DNA of 64,000 bases from positions 1 through 64,000 of the forward strand of contig CAYRAM010000003.1 of assembly GCA_964422295.1 (NCBI GenBank), read 5' to 3'. The position numbers were made by a program, and so were the translations under genes. How positions within the stretch are numbered: position 1 is the stretch's first letter; each line of letters starts with the position of its first letter. Of this stretch, positions 24,864 to 33,188 are shown piece after piece. The notes under the pieces were generated by a model. It did no database searches and was not told where the DNA came from. It was given only the letters and a program-made list of their open reading frames with translations. This DNA is from UBA12191 sp964422295. Lineage in GTDB: Bacteria; Planctomycetota; UBA8108; UBA1146.

Positions 24864-25922
24864 TCAGAGTCTCGCTTCGACAGGTGACTCGGTTTCTTCC
24901 ATCGGTTGATCTTCGGTGGGCACGGGAATCATCCACGCCCCCAGCCAAAAAATATCTTCTTGGATCCACCCCGTTTCCAGCAGTCGACGGCGGAGATCCG
25001 GCATGTGGGCAGCACCGTAAAAGATGGCGGTCCTGCGCCAATTCTCATCTAACGACTCTTCGAAGATCTCCCATGCCCGATCATTGCGCAACCCAAGGAT
25101 GAGATCTTCCGGTTTTTCGATGTCCGAGACTCCGAGGAACGCCATGTCGCCGACCGATTTGGCCATCGTTCTACCCATCGCCCAGCGCAGCCGATTGGTG
25201 GTCTGATCATCACGGCTGGCGAGGGCGGCTTGGATGGCGAGTCCATCAAAGGTGCTGGAGCCCATCCCCTGGAGGATCAGCTTGGGATCGATATTGAAGA
25301 GGCCTCTCTCCTCAAGACCTGCAGCAAAACCTCCAAAATCGAGATCCGCATGGCGTAGATTCCGACGTGTGTAATCGATCCCATGCATCTGGTGGGAGAG
25401 TTCAAGCATCTCGGTCATTCCCGATTGGAGGACGCCGATGATGCCCAACATCGGTTCATTTTCGTCGTCGTCCCACTCCGGGAGGCTGCCGTCATCTTCC
25501 GGAGATCCGGGGGCGGGTCCGCCGACCAATTCGTAGAGCACCAGATCGTGGGCATCGAGTTCCTGCTGGATTCTGCGGAAGTAACCCGGATCACCGATGT
25601 GGACGACTCCGACGAGGCTGACGAGTTGATCCGTCTCCGGGTGACGGTAGGTGGTCACCGACGTCTGCAGTTGTGCATTGGGACCACCCTGCCTTTCGAA
25701 GCGGATGAAATCTTTGACTCCATCCGATCCGGTGTGGCCTACCGACACCGGGCTGGCGGAGACGGCAGCAGCAAGCTGCGGCGGGAGGGTATCGGCAACC
25801 CCTTCGGCAGCGAAGAGACCGCTGCCGATGATTATGAAACTGGAGAGTATGAAACTGGGAAGTATGAAGCTGAGGAGACTGCCAAGGGTCTTATGAGCAG
25901 GGGAAAGGGGTTTTGACGGCAT
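24864..25922 (-). CDS. TraB/GumN-family protein with repeat-built hydrophobic N-terminus
   Basis: 352 residues from the ATG at 25922. A strongly hydrophobic N-terminal segment (LLSFILPSFILSSFIIIGSG) is a signal or anchor encoded by a 15-bp tandem repeat. The body shows the TraB/PrgY-like (ChaN-related) pattern: VSLVGVVHIGDPGYFRRI, HDLVLYELVGG, and the closing IFYGAAHMPDLRRRLLETGW. These proteins carry conserved His/Glu residues and are thought to be peptidase-like or pheromone-binding; activity here is not established. First gene of the TraB-thiolase-nitroreductase run. Confidence 0.85.
   Translation of the reverse strand: MPSKPLSPAHKTLGSLLSFILPSFILSSFIIIGSGLFAAEGVADTLPPQLAAAVSASPVSVGHTGSDGVKDFIRFERQGGPNAQLQTSVTTYRHPETDQLVSLVGVVHIGDPGYFRRIQQELDAHDLVLYELVGGPAPGSPEDDGSLPEWDDDENEPMLGIIGVLQSGMTEMLELSHQMHGIDYTRRNLRHADLDFGGFAAGLEERGLFNIDPKLILQGMGSSTFDGLAIQAALASRDDQTTNRLRWAMGRTMAKSVGDMAFLGVSDIEKPEDLILGLRNDRAWEIFEESLDENWRRTAIFYGAAHMPDLRRRLLETGWIQEDIFWLGAWMIPVPTEDQPMEETESPVEARL
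25833..25877. repeat. Three tandem 15-bp repeats in the TraB-like signal segment
   Basis: Units at 25833, 25848 and 25863 follow the pattern TATGAAACTGGAGAG with 1-4 changes. In frame on the minus strand they encode L/F-x-S-F-I-type blocks, so the hydrophobic segment grew by in-frame duplication. Confidence 0.85.
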
Positions 25923-26099
25923 CAATGCAGTCCTTTCGGAAAATCTGGAAGAAGCAGCAGTGTCCACGGTGAAGCGCTCGCAGACACGTGAATTTTGCTC
26001 ATCGATGGCAGAAGATGACGAGATGGCGACCTGCCGGAGTGAAAGCTGTGGCTTCCAAGAGCTTCCGGAAACCGAACATTTCCGCCTGAATTATCGGAA

Positions 26100-26128
26100 G
26101 TTATATTCGTAAACCTTTTTAATATAAC
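26100..26128. promoter_or_regulatory. AT-rich inverted repeat between divergent genes
   Basis: GTTATATT and AATATAAC form a perfect 8-bp inverted repeat with a 13-nt spacer, in AT-rich sequence within an otherwise GC-rich 390-bp divergent intergenic region (25923-26314). It could be an operator, or a weak hairpin followed by T-rich sequence. The rest of this intergenic region shows no other gene or RNA that I can recognise. Confidence 0.35.
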
Positions 26129-26314
26129 GAGTTAAGCCAGAATTTCGTTACCCTAACATTCCCTTGATGTTTGGCTTTTGTTTGGCGAAAATCCACCTGA
26201 CATCGAATCCGGCGATCCGCGGGAAACTGAAACGGAACTGAAGCGGAAAGATCTGTCGGGCAAGGTGTGCAAGAGGGTCTGGCGAAGCAGCGATGGACGA
26301 AACGAGGCGAGAGC

Positions 26315-26845
26315 ATGGACGAGGTGAACTTCAACCCGGAAGAGTCTTTGACGGTGGATTCCAAGGATTCGCTTGTGAATCCTTCCCTGCGGTCAGCCAC
26401 GAATTTGCGAAGGAATTCGAAGTTGCGAAGGAATTCGAAGCTGCGAAGGAAATCAGGGGGTAGAGGGGCCACTCCCGCTCCTTCTTCCCGTCGCTCCCCG
26501 TTGAGGGTCCAATTGGAGATCTTCTCTCCGGGGGTGGAGGCCAAGGTGGCCCCGGTGATCGATGGCGGGAGGGTCACAAACCTGGAAACAGAGAAGCCCG
26601 CTGACCTGGTGGATCCGCAGATTCGCACCCGTTTTTGGTCTGGCGCGACTCATGCGTGGCAGCGAGTCGAGCGTTCGCGTTCGACGGGAGCAGCGACGGT
26701 CATTCCCCAGTCGCTTCCCCGCAGCTTCGAATCATCGCAAGAAGTGCGCGATCGCGACCACTTTCGGGAGCCGACTTGGGCTGACCAGGCACTTCTTGCG
26801 GTGGGTTTGCTCTCGATGGCAGTGATCTTTTTCTCAGGACTGTAG
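26315..26845 (+). CDS. Basic-repeat protein with C-terminal membrane helix
   Basis: 176 residues from the ATG at 26315 (GAGGCGAG upstream). The middle contains tandem NLRRNSKLRRNSKLRRKSG, very basic and encoded by an 18-bp repeat. The C-terminus is a single hydrophobic helix (ALLAVGLLSMAVIFFSGL), so it is probably a tail-anchored membrane protein with a basic cytoplasmic domain. It ends 23 bp before lexA on the same strand and may share its transcript. No family is recognised. The opposite strand is also open over part of this stretch, but has no such membrane segment or operon context. Confidence 0.55.
   Translation: MDEVNFNPEESLTVDSKDSLVNPSLRSATNLRRNSKLRRNSKLRRKSGGRGATPAPSSRRSPLRVQLEIFSPGVEAKVAPVIDGGRVTNLETEKPADLVDPQIRTRFWSGATHAWQRVERSRSTGAATVIPQSLPRSFESSQEVRDRDHFREPTWADQALLAVGLLSMAVIFFSGL
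26405..26458. repeat. Three tandem 18-bp repeats encoding LRRNSK
   Basis: Units at 26405, 26423 (identical TTGCGAAGGAATTCGAAG) and 26441 (diverged, CTGCGAAGGAAATCAGGG) within the gene at 26315-26845; the exact identity of the first two units indicates a recent duplication. Confidence 0.9.
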
Positions 26846-26868
26846 GATCAAATTGATCAGGGGGTCAG

Positions 26869-27552
26869 ATGTATTACACCGACCGACAAATGGAAATCAT
26901 GGAGTTCCTCCAACAGTTCTTTCAGGAACGGAAAACTTCGCCGACCCTCGAAGAGGTTGCGCAAGCCTTTGGGGTCACCAAGGTGACGATTCACGGGCAC
27001 CTCAAGGGCTTGGAGGAGAGGGGGGCGATCCGACGGACGCCACACCTCTCCAGGGCGATCGAAATCCTCGACGAGGATTATCTCACCGCATCCCGCGCCT
27101 CGAATGTCGATGCTGGAGGCCAGCTTCCGGTTCAGATTCTCGGCCGGATTGCCGCCGGAGAACCGATCGAGGCGGTGGAAGATGCAGAGCAGGTCGACCT
27201 CGCAGAGCTGTTGCCGATGGGCAAGGATCACTATGCCCTGCGGGTCAGGGGATCCTCCATGATCGGCGATGGAATTCATGATGGAGATCTGGTGATCGTC
27301 GAACATCGTCAACAAGCCAACGATGGAGAGATGGTCGTGGCCATCGTTCAGGACTCCGAGATGGAAGAAGCGACCCTGAAAAAGATCTATCACGAGCAGA
27401 GCGGAGGAGAAGCGATCGTCCGCTTGCAACCCTCCAATCCGGAGATGGATCCGATCTTCGCCCGCGACGTGAAAGTCCGCGGTGTCGTAGTCGGTGTCGT
27501 CCGAAAATATCCGGGGTGGCCCGGTGGCTCGGGCGATGGATCCACTTCGTAA
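26869..27552 (+). CDS. lexA: LexA SOS repressor
   Basis: 227 residues. N-terminal winged-helix HTH (residues ~4-65: TDRQMEIMEFLQQFF, TSPTLEEVAQAFGV, KGLEERGAIRR). The self-cleavage site is A96-G97 in GRIAAGEP. Catalytic Ser is S130 (RGSSMIGDGI) and Lys K171 (EATLKKIY), the S24-family dyad. When RecA-ssDNA forms, it cleaves itself and derepresses repair genes. UvrD- and RuvA-type genes occur 33-37 kb away in the window. I could not identify a LexA box, since the operator of this lineage is not known to me. Confidence 0.96.
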   Translation: MYYTDRQMEIMEFLQQFFQERKTSPTLEEVAQAFGVTKVTIHGHLKGLEERGAIRRTPHLSRAIEILDEDYLTASRASNVDAGGQLPVQILGRIAAGEPIEAVEDAEQVDLAELLPMGKDHYALRVRGSSMIGDGIHDGDLVIVEHRQQANDGEMVVAIVQDSEMEEATLKKIYHEQSGGEAIVRLQPSNPEMDPIFARDVKVRGVVVGVVRKYPGWPGGSGDGSTS

Positions 27553-27566
27553 TCTATGCCCCTGAT

Positions 27567-27608
27567 CGGGAGGAGACTTGCACGGATCATCCGGGCAAGC
27601 TCCTCCCG
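27567..27608 (+). terminator. Hairpin after lexA
   Basis: CGGGAGGAG-A-CTTGC pairs with GCAAGCTCCTCCCG around a 13-nt loop (14 base pairs, one bulge), 14 bp after the lexA stop. The following T content is weak (TCTTCCCTG), so termination may be inefficient. Confidence 0.6.
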
Positions 27609-27854
27609 TCTTCCCTGTATAGTTTGTTTCACCGATATTCGCTGATCTGCAAGGTGGATCTCCAGGGATAGGGATTTTTGGCCACAGGCGGATGCCTGTA
27701 TGACCCTTGGAACCCATGGTGATCAGCAGGAAATGTTCCATTCCCATGGAATGGGGTATTTGATTGAGTATCCTGTCCCCAACAGCATGTTTCCTTTCCC
27801 CGGGTACCGCCGAAGGAAGAATCGGCGGATCCCGCATCATGAGTCAGAGGTATC

Positions 27855-29459
27855 TTGGCCAAGAATGGAGACGAAAGCGGCACCTCCGATAAAGGGGAGA
27901 CCCCACAGGGGGGATTCCTGGAGGGGCTCTTTGGTAACTGGCGCAAGTCGGGGATCTCCAGCTCCGCCGAATCCAGCTCCGCTGAAACTGACCCCAGTGA
28001 CAAAGATGAACAACGGGCAAGCAATCCTGAGGTGGGGGACCCTGATCGGGAGCGACGGTCGGCGGATGTCAGCGGTGAATTTCCAAAGTTGCGGATTTAC
28101 AGCCGTGACGAACATGATATTTCACGAAAAAAAATCGACCGCGACGCCCTGAAAGCGCTCTACCGTTTACATGACAAAGGACACAAGTCTTTCCTCGTCG
28201 GAGGAGCGGTCAGGGATATCATGATTGGCAAGTCTCCGAAGGACTTCGATATCGCCACCAGCGCAACTCCCCAGCAAGTCAAAAAGTTGTTTCGCAACTG
28301 TCGGATCATCGGTCGAAGATTTCGTCTTGCGCATCTGTATTACGCCCATGAAAAAATCCTCGAGGTGGCGACCTTTCGTTCATCGGGAGGGGCAGACGAA
28401 ATTGTCAGGGAAGGCGAATTGATCCGTCGCGATAATGTTTACGGAACACCGGAGGAAGATGCGCGTCGCAGGGATCTGACGATCAACGGGCTCTTCTATG
28501 ATATTGGCACATTTTCAGTCCTCGATTACGTAGGCGGTGTGGATGATCTGCGCAACCAAAGAGTGCGCATGATCGGGGATCCCAGCTACTCATTTCGAGA
28601 GGATCCTGTGCGATTGCTGCGGGCAATTCGCCACTCCACCCGACTCGGTTTTCAGATCGAGGAGCAAACTCGTGAAGCACTGATCGAGAACCGGGAGGAA
28701 ATTCTCAAAGCGAATCGTGCACGTCTTCTGGAGGAGTTTCTCAAGGATTTGGTATCCGGAAAGTCTGCGCAATACTTCGGAACATTACGCAAACTCGGCT
28801 TGTTGCAACTGCTGATGCCGGATCTCGACGAACGCCTGGACGAGGAAGGGGAAGAGCGGCGTTGGCTCGAACTCCTCGGGCGCGTGGATTCAAGTGTTGC
28901 CGCGGGCGAACGGATCCTTCCCGCTCAAGCATTGGCTGCGCTGATAGGACCCTTCGTCGAAGAAGTTTTTGCAGATGAAACTGTTCAGAAGATGAAAGCA
29001 TTCCGCGACCGCAAGATTGCGTTTCGCGAGCATACCCAACCTGTCCTGAAGCAACTCAAGGTCTACAAACGCGATGAGGATCGCCTCTGGGCAGCCTTGG
29101 GAGGATTGCACCGGGTTGCAAAGTGCCATGAGTGGGAAGAATTGCCCCCATCATTGGAACGTAAGTATTGGCTCCTGGATGCACTGCAGGTGTGCTGTCT
29201 TCTCGATCCGGAAAACAGTGCTGCTCACGAATGGCTGGCCAAGGTTCGTCCCCTTGAATTGGACTCTCCCCCGGAAGTGGTGCGCAGACGCAAAAGACCG
29301 CGGCAAAATGCCAAGAAGAGCGCTTCCTCCGGGAATCGATCGAGAAAAGGATCGAGGGAAGAGTCTGCGGATCAATCCGGAAACTGGAAGGGGAGGAGCA
29401 GGCCTGCCCGCCGTCGCCGCCGCCGCAGGCGCAGTCCCCAGGGTGACAATTCGGACTGA
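27855..29459 (+). CDS. pcnB: Poly(A) polymerase / CCA-adding-type nucleotidyltransferase (PcnB-like)
   Basis: 534 residues; a TTG start with AGAGG upstream is proposed, no ATG being available early. Residues 1-85 are a low-complexity acidic/Ser-rich leader. The class II nucleotidyltransferase head follows: FLVGGAVRDIMIGKSPKDFDIATSATP (GGxVRD and the DxD metal site), RRRDLTINGLFYD and the RNA-binding REDPVRLLRAIR. The tail (~480-534) is very rich in Arg/Lys/Ser and ends in a run of about ten arginines, as in PcnB proteins rather than CCA enzymes. It would polyadenylate RNA 3' ends to promote decay. Confidence 0.9.
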   Translation: MAKNGDESGTSDKGETPQGGFLEGLFGNWRKSGISSSAESSSAETDPSDKDEQRASNPEVGDPDRERRSADVSGEFPKLRIYSRDEHDISRKKIDRDALKALYRLHDKGHKSFLVGGAVRDIMIGKSPKDFDIATSATPQQVKKLFRNCRIIGRRFRLAHLYYAHEKILEVATFRSSGGADEIVREGELIRRDNVYGTPEEDARRRDLTINGLFYDIGTFSVLDYVGGVDDLRNQRVRMIGDPSYSFREDPVRLLRAIRHSTRLGFQIEEQTREALIENREEILKANRARLLEEFLKDLVSGKSAQYFGTLRKLGLLQLLMPDLDERLDEEGEERRWLELLGRVDSSVAAGERILPAQALAALIGPFVEEVFADETVQKMKAFRDRKIAFREHTQPVLKQLKVYKRDEDRLWAALGGLHRVAKCHEWEELPPSLERKYWLLDALQVCCLLDPENSAAHEWLAKVRPLELDSPPEVVRRRKRPRQNAKKSASSGNRSRKGSREESADQSGNWKGRSRPARRRRRRRRSPQGDNSD

Positions 29460-29801
29460 TGAGAGGCAGGGGACGCCTCTCCCTTGGGTCCCGATTCTGA
29501 ATTTGAAGGGGTTTCCGGCCCTGGTCGGGGAACGCCTTTGAAACCATAAGGTTGCATCCCCTTACCCTGAGAGGGTACCTTCTCGTTTTGCCGCCCCGGT
29601 CTTCCGGGCCAGTCCGCGGATAGCCCGCTGACGGCAGGATGGCGGCCCAAAGAGCCATCTGCTGAACTCGCCAGGTCGGTCCAGTTCGTCACGTCGTGTG
29701 GATTCAGGTTCCGGACAGGAGGGGTCCTGTCTGTGGATGAACCGGATTTCATGCGTCGATCAGGCGTGGGCCGAGACTGAAATTGTAAGGAGAGATGAAG
29801 A
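29460..29801. other. 342-bp intergenic region with several small hairpins
   Basis: No convincing coding frame. Short perfect stems: TACCCT-GAG-AGGGTA (29563-29577), CCCGG-TCTT-CCGGG (near 29593), and GACAGGA-GGGG-TCCTGTC (29714-29731). The last lies about 70 bp upstream of the next start, so it may belong to a 5' leader. No 6S, SRP, tmRNA or RNase P signature is recognisable to me; a structured leader or unknown small RNA is possible. Confidence 0.4.
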
Positions 29802-30548
29802 ATGAAGTTGTCGAGTCACCCTTACCGATCTCCGAAGTGGAACAATGTCCTCTTGCTGACACTCTTCATGGCACTCAGCGTGAGCCTGGCAGGGTGTCTT
29901 GCTCCAGGATACAACGCTCGCGAAGCGATGCTCTTTGAGGACAAGATGCATTCCGAGTTCAAATTGGGCTCATTTGCACCGATGAGTGATCACTTCTCCA
30001 ACGGAACCGGTATCGGCCTGCGCATGAGTTACGAGTATGAGTACGGAATGCATTTCGGATTTGAATATGGCACCGTCAGTGGTGTGGAAGGTGCTGCATA
30101 CTCCGGGCCGTCAAGTTTGACCAATCCCGATGCGATTCGTGAGGTTGGAGAGGGAGCCCTCTCTGGCGCGGACCGACGCTCTTTCACCATCAACTTTGAT
30201 TGGGACGTTCCCCTTTCCGAAGATCCTGGAATGCCATTCTTGCGTTACGGTTTTGGAGTTGGAGGAGTCTTCTCTGAACTGTCGCTGCATCCTGCATTTG
30301 AGGCCGCAGTAGCGTCGGGTTCACCGGGAAGCACCGTTGAAGTCACCGATCAGTTGATGTTCCTCTTCCGCCCGGCAGCATCCCTCCGCTGGAATTTGTT
30401 CGATGGGGCACTGGGGATCGTTGCGGAAGCTCAATTGGACATCGCCGAACACGCTCTGATCATGGACATCAATACCGACGGCGACAAATCTGAGAACCTC
30501 GACTACGGTGGATTCGGTGCATACGTCGGTTTGGATTACAGTTTCTGA
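29802..30548 (+). CDS. Lipoprotein with outer-membrane beta-barrel-like domain
   Basis: 248 residues; ATG at 29802 with AAGGAGAG upstream. A typical lipobox LAGC lies near residue 32. The mature part is rich in alternating hydrophobic strands (GIGLRMSYEYEYGMHFGFEYG, PFLRYGFGVGGVFSE, LMFLFRPAASLRWNLF, GGFGAYVGLDYSF) and ends in Phe, the usual C-terminal signature of outer-membrane barrels. So it looks like a small barrel protein carrying a lipid anchor; no specific OMP family is recognised. Confidence 0.75.
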   Translation: MKLSSHPYRSPKWNNVLLLTLFMALSVSLAGCLAPGYNAREAMLFEDKMHSEFKLGSFAPMSDHFSNGTGIGLRMSYEYEYGMHFGFEYGTVSGVEGAAYSGPSSLTNPDAIREVGEGALSGADRRSFTINFDWDVPLSEDPGMPFLRYGFGVGGVFSELSLHPAFEAAVASGSPGSTVEVTDQLMFLFRPAASLRWNLFDGALGIVAEAQLDIAEHALIMDINTDGDKSENLDYGGFGAYVGLDYSF

Positions 30549-30591
30549 TGACACCTTGTGGCTCTTCATAGCGTATTTTTCAGGCAGAACA

Positions 30592-30644
30592 GGGGCCGGA
30601 CAGCGATTCCCGATCAGGGAGCGGTGACCGGCCCCATTTTTTTT
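30592..30644 (+). terminator. Intrinsic terminator after the barrel lipoprotein
   Basis: GGGGCCGG pairs with CCGGCCCC around a loop that itself can fold (TCCC-GATCA-GGGA), followed by A and eight Ts. It ends 14 bp before the next start. Confidence 0.88.
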
Positions 30645-30658
30645 CGGGGAGAGGTCCC

Positions 30659-31711
30659 ATGGTGCAGGGGGGCAGGATCAGAACCTGGAGTATCCCTGCA
30701 TTGCTGATTCTTCTCGGAGGGCTCTTCCTCCCGGGTGCCGGTCATGGCCAAGATTCACAGGCGCAGATTTCCGAGGCACGGATCGGCAACTTGAAATTCA
30801 AGGCAATCATCGGCGACGCTCCCGATGGACTGCCCGCTCTTCCTGATCTCTCCTACCCCCGCACCGTCAGAATTCCGGGCACCGCCTCCATCGAGCAGGT
30901 GTTGCCAGTTCTCTGGAACGGGGTTTTGATTCCACCGGGGTTGCACAGAGTCGAAATCGAATCCTTCTCCGATCGGGAGCCTCAGTTGGTGGTGTTTCCG
31001 TATGGCGGTGGGGGTGGAATCCGCATCCCCGCAGTCAGAGGGATCCTCGATCGTCCCGCCGGGTCCATCCGGTGGACGATTTCTTCGGTCGTTTCCGGGG
31101 ACAGCAAAAATCCCGAAGTGTCGCGACTGCAATTGGATCTGAGGTGGGGGATTCTGCAATTGGCGTGTGAGGGGATCCCACTACCCACAAAGGTGATCAA
31201 GGCGGGCAGGTGGTCACTCGAAACCCATGATTTTCCCCCCGGGACAGCGATGGAACAGCGTCAGTATCTGGGATCCTTTGAAGATCCCCGTTTGACGCCG
31301 AGCCGCTGGCGTTGCCTTCTCGATAAAAAAAAGGATGGATCAATTCAGCTGGTCCTTCTGGATCCTTCCAGGGATCGCAGGGCTGCGAGTCATCAGGAAT
31401 GGTGGGATCGGGTGCGCAAGCAGAAACGACTGTTGCGCCAATTGGAGGGTGAATCAGGGGATGAAGTGGAGGCTCGGCGGGCTCATCTGCTGAAAGAAAT
31501 CGATCGTGCAGAAAAGATGGTTATCGCATTGGACGAAGCTTTGCAGAATCTCGATGAGGAATCGCTCAAGCGCTCATTGACTCCTTACGGCACTGTTAGC
31601 CCAGGTCGCAGCGGACTTGAGGTCGACTTGAAAATCACGGAACAGGGCGCACTTTTGCACGTGCTCTGCAAAGAGGGCAATTTCCGATTTCTCGTTTCTG
31701 AATCTCTTTAG
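30659..31711 (+). CDS. Secreted protein of unknown function
   Basis: 350 residues with a signal peptide (SIPALLILLGGLFLPGAGHG, cleavage near GHGQDS). A beta-rich first half (VRIPGTASIEQVLPVLWNGVLIPPGLHRVE, a central FPYGGGGGIRIPA) is followed by LQLDLRWGILQLACEG and a helical, charged second half (VRKQKRLLRQLEGE, HLLKEIDRAEKMVIALDEALQNLDEE). No family recognised, though the first half resembles proteins that modulate another domain in being Gly/Pro-loop rich. Starts at an ATG with GGGGAGAGG just after a terminator, so transcribed on its own. Confidence 0.7.
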   Translation: MVQGGRIRTWSIPALLILLGGLFLPGAGHGQDSQAQISEARIGNLKFKAIIGDAPDGLPALPDLSYPRTVRIPGTASIEQVLPVLWNGVLIPPGLHRVEIESFSDREPQLVVFPYGGGGGIRIPAVRGILDRPAGSIRWTISSVVSGDSKNPEVSRLQLDLRWGILQLACEGIPLPTKVIKAGRWSLETHDFPPGTAMEQRQYLGSFEDPRLTPSRWRCLLDKKKDGSIQLVLLDPSRDRRAASHQEWWDRVRKQKRLLRQLEGESGDEVEARRAHLLKEIDRAEKMVIALDEALQNLDEESLKRSLTPYGTVSPGRSGLEVDLKITEQGALLHVLCKEGNFRFLVSESL

Positions 31712-31713
31712 GT

Positions 31714-32994
31714 TCAGGTGTCCAATTGACGCTTCAATGGGGTCCATTTTCGAGCTGAGTGAAAGAGCCAACCGGTCAAAAGCGAGGCGGCGATAAACAG
31801 GCCGACCATGAATGCCCACCAAATCCCTCTCAGTCCCAATTCGGTATTGAATGTCCAGTGGTATGCCAATGGCAAGGTGATCAATGGGAAACCGATCAGC
31901 CCCATCACTGCAGCGGGTACCGTTTGTCCTGCACCTCTGAGAACCCCTGCGGAAACCGCCTGTATGCCATCAAAGATCTGAAAGCCGGCTGCGATGGGGA
32001 GCAATGAGGTGGCCAGGGCCAATACCGTCGCATCTCTGGAAAAAATCGATGGTATGACCGGTCCGAGCCACAAAACACAGGCACCGATAAAGGTCATGAT
32101 TCCCGCAGTCAACAGCAGGGCCATCCTCGCTGTGCTTCGCGCTTTTTCAATTTCGCGACTTCCCAGCAGATTGCCGACCCGAGTCGTCGATGCGCCGCTG
32201 AGACCCCATGGAAACATGAATGTGAAACTGATGATTTTGAGAACGATGACATGGGCAGCCAGGGCTTCCTCGCCAATTTTTCCCGCCATCAATGTTGTCG
32301 CCTGAAAGGTCCACACCTCGACTCCGATGTGGACCATGACAGGCAATCCAAAACGAAGCAGACGAAATAGCCCTCTCGGATCCAAAGATCGTCGTGTCCA
32401 TGGAGTCCAGCCGTCCTTGAGATGGCGTCCCCGGAGCATGAATCCCATCAACATCAATAACATGAGGATGCGACTTGCTCCCGTCGCTCTTCCGGCACCC
32501 TCGATCCCCTGGGCTGGAATTCCCCAGCCACCGAAGATAAAGAGTTCGTTGAAGATGACATTGGCAACATTGGCGAGGATGATGGTCCAGACGATAGGTG
32601 CGAGGACTCCACGACCCTGCAAGTATTGACGCATCAGGGCAAAGCCGAGAATTGCGGGAATGCTGAAGATCTGCGCTTCCACATAATCGGCAGCCTTGCC
32701 GGTGAGCTTGGCATCCTGACCCAACATTTGGAGACCCTCATCTGCAAGTGTCCAACACAGAAACAGAATCGGACACAGGATCAGGCACAGCAGGATTCCC
32801 CGTTGCAAAGTTCGCCCAAGGGCAGTGGCATCGCGGGCACCATGTGCTTGGGTGAAGAGAGGATCTGCTCCCTGTATCAATCCGATAAAGAGGACCATTG
32901 TGCCGAAGCTCCAGAGGTCTCCGAGAGCAGTCTGAGCCAATGGAACCGTTCCGAGTCGGCTGATCATCCATACGTCGACAAGCCCCATCATCAT
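31714..32994 (-). CDS. MATE-family efflux transporter, 5' end disrupted
   Basis: From the first in-frame standard start (ATG at 32994) it encodes 426 residues of a MATE multidrug/Na+(H+) antiporter: GLVDVWMISRLGTVPLAQTALGD, GADPLFTQAHGA, and twelve-helix-type hydrophobicity to WWAFMVGLFIAASL. The frame stays open upstream to 33120 and encodes a perfect TM1 (LVHLAVPIILTQVGQMMMG) but without a start codon. An ATG frame beginning at 33130 or 33118 would join it if one C were removed from the C-run at 33094-33097. A frameshift or assembly indel is therefore likely, and the true gene probably begins near 33118-33130. Confidence 0.85.
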   Translation of the reverse strand: MMMGLVDVWMISRLGTVPLAQTALGDLWSFGTMVLFIGLIQGADPLFTQAHGARDATALGRTLQRGILLCLILCPILFLCWTLADEGLQMLGQDAKLTGKAADYVEAQIFSIPAILGFALMRQYLQGRGVLAPIVWTIILANVANVIFNELFIFGGWGIPAQGIEGAGRATGASRILMLLMLMGFMLRGRHLKDGWTPWTRRSLDPRGLFRLLRFGLPVMVHIGVEVWTFQATTLMAGKIGEEALAAHVIVLKIISFTFMFPWGLSGASTTRVGNLLGSREIEKARSTARMALLLTAGIMTFIGACVLWLGPVIPSIFSRDATVLALATSLLPIAAGFQIFDGIQAVSAGVLRGAGQTVPAAVMGLIGFPLITLPLAYHWTFNTELGLRGIWWAFMVGLFIAASLLTGWLFHSARKWTPLKRQLDT

Positions 32995-33188
32995 TTGGCC
33001 AACTTGGGTAAGGATGATCGGAACTGCGAGGTGAACCAGTGGCGAAACGATACGGCTGGAGTCTTTGATATCGGCCTCGATTCCGCCTGATCCGGGGTTC
33101 CCTCGTTGCTGAATCCATGTTCAGATCCATGCGGGTTGCCTACTTTTGCTTAGCAGAGAAGATCCTGCAATTCGAAGGAGTTGTCGAG

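Noticed and set aside
26119..26628. Minus-strand open frame opposite the repeat protein
   Set aside because: The plus strand has a signal-consistent membrane helix, a better ribosome-binding site and tight spacing to lexA.
29460..29801. 6S, SRP or RNase P RNA
   Set aside because: None of the diagnostic conserved segments was found, only unrelated short hairpins.
32738..33130. Minus-strand frame of 130 codons over the MATE 5' end
   Set aside because: Only its first ~12 codons are likely coding; the remainder is out of frame with the transporter and gives a non-protein-like sequence.
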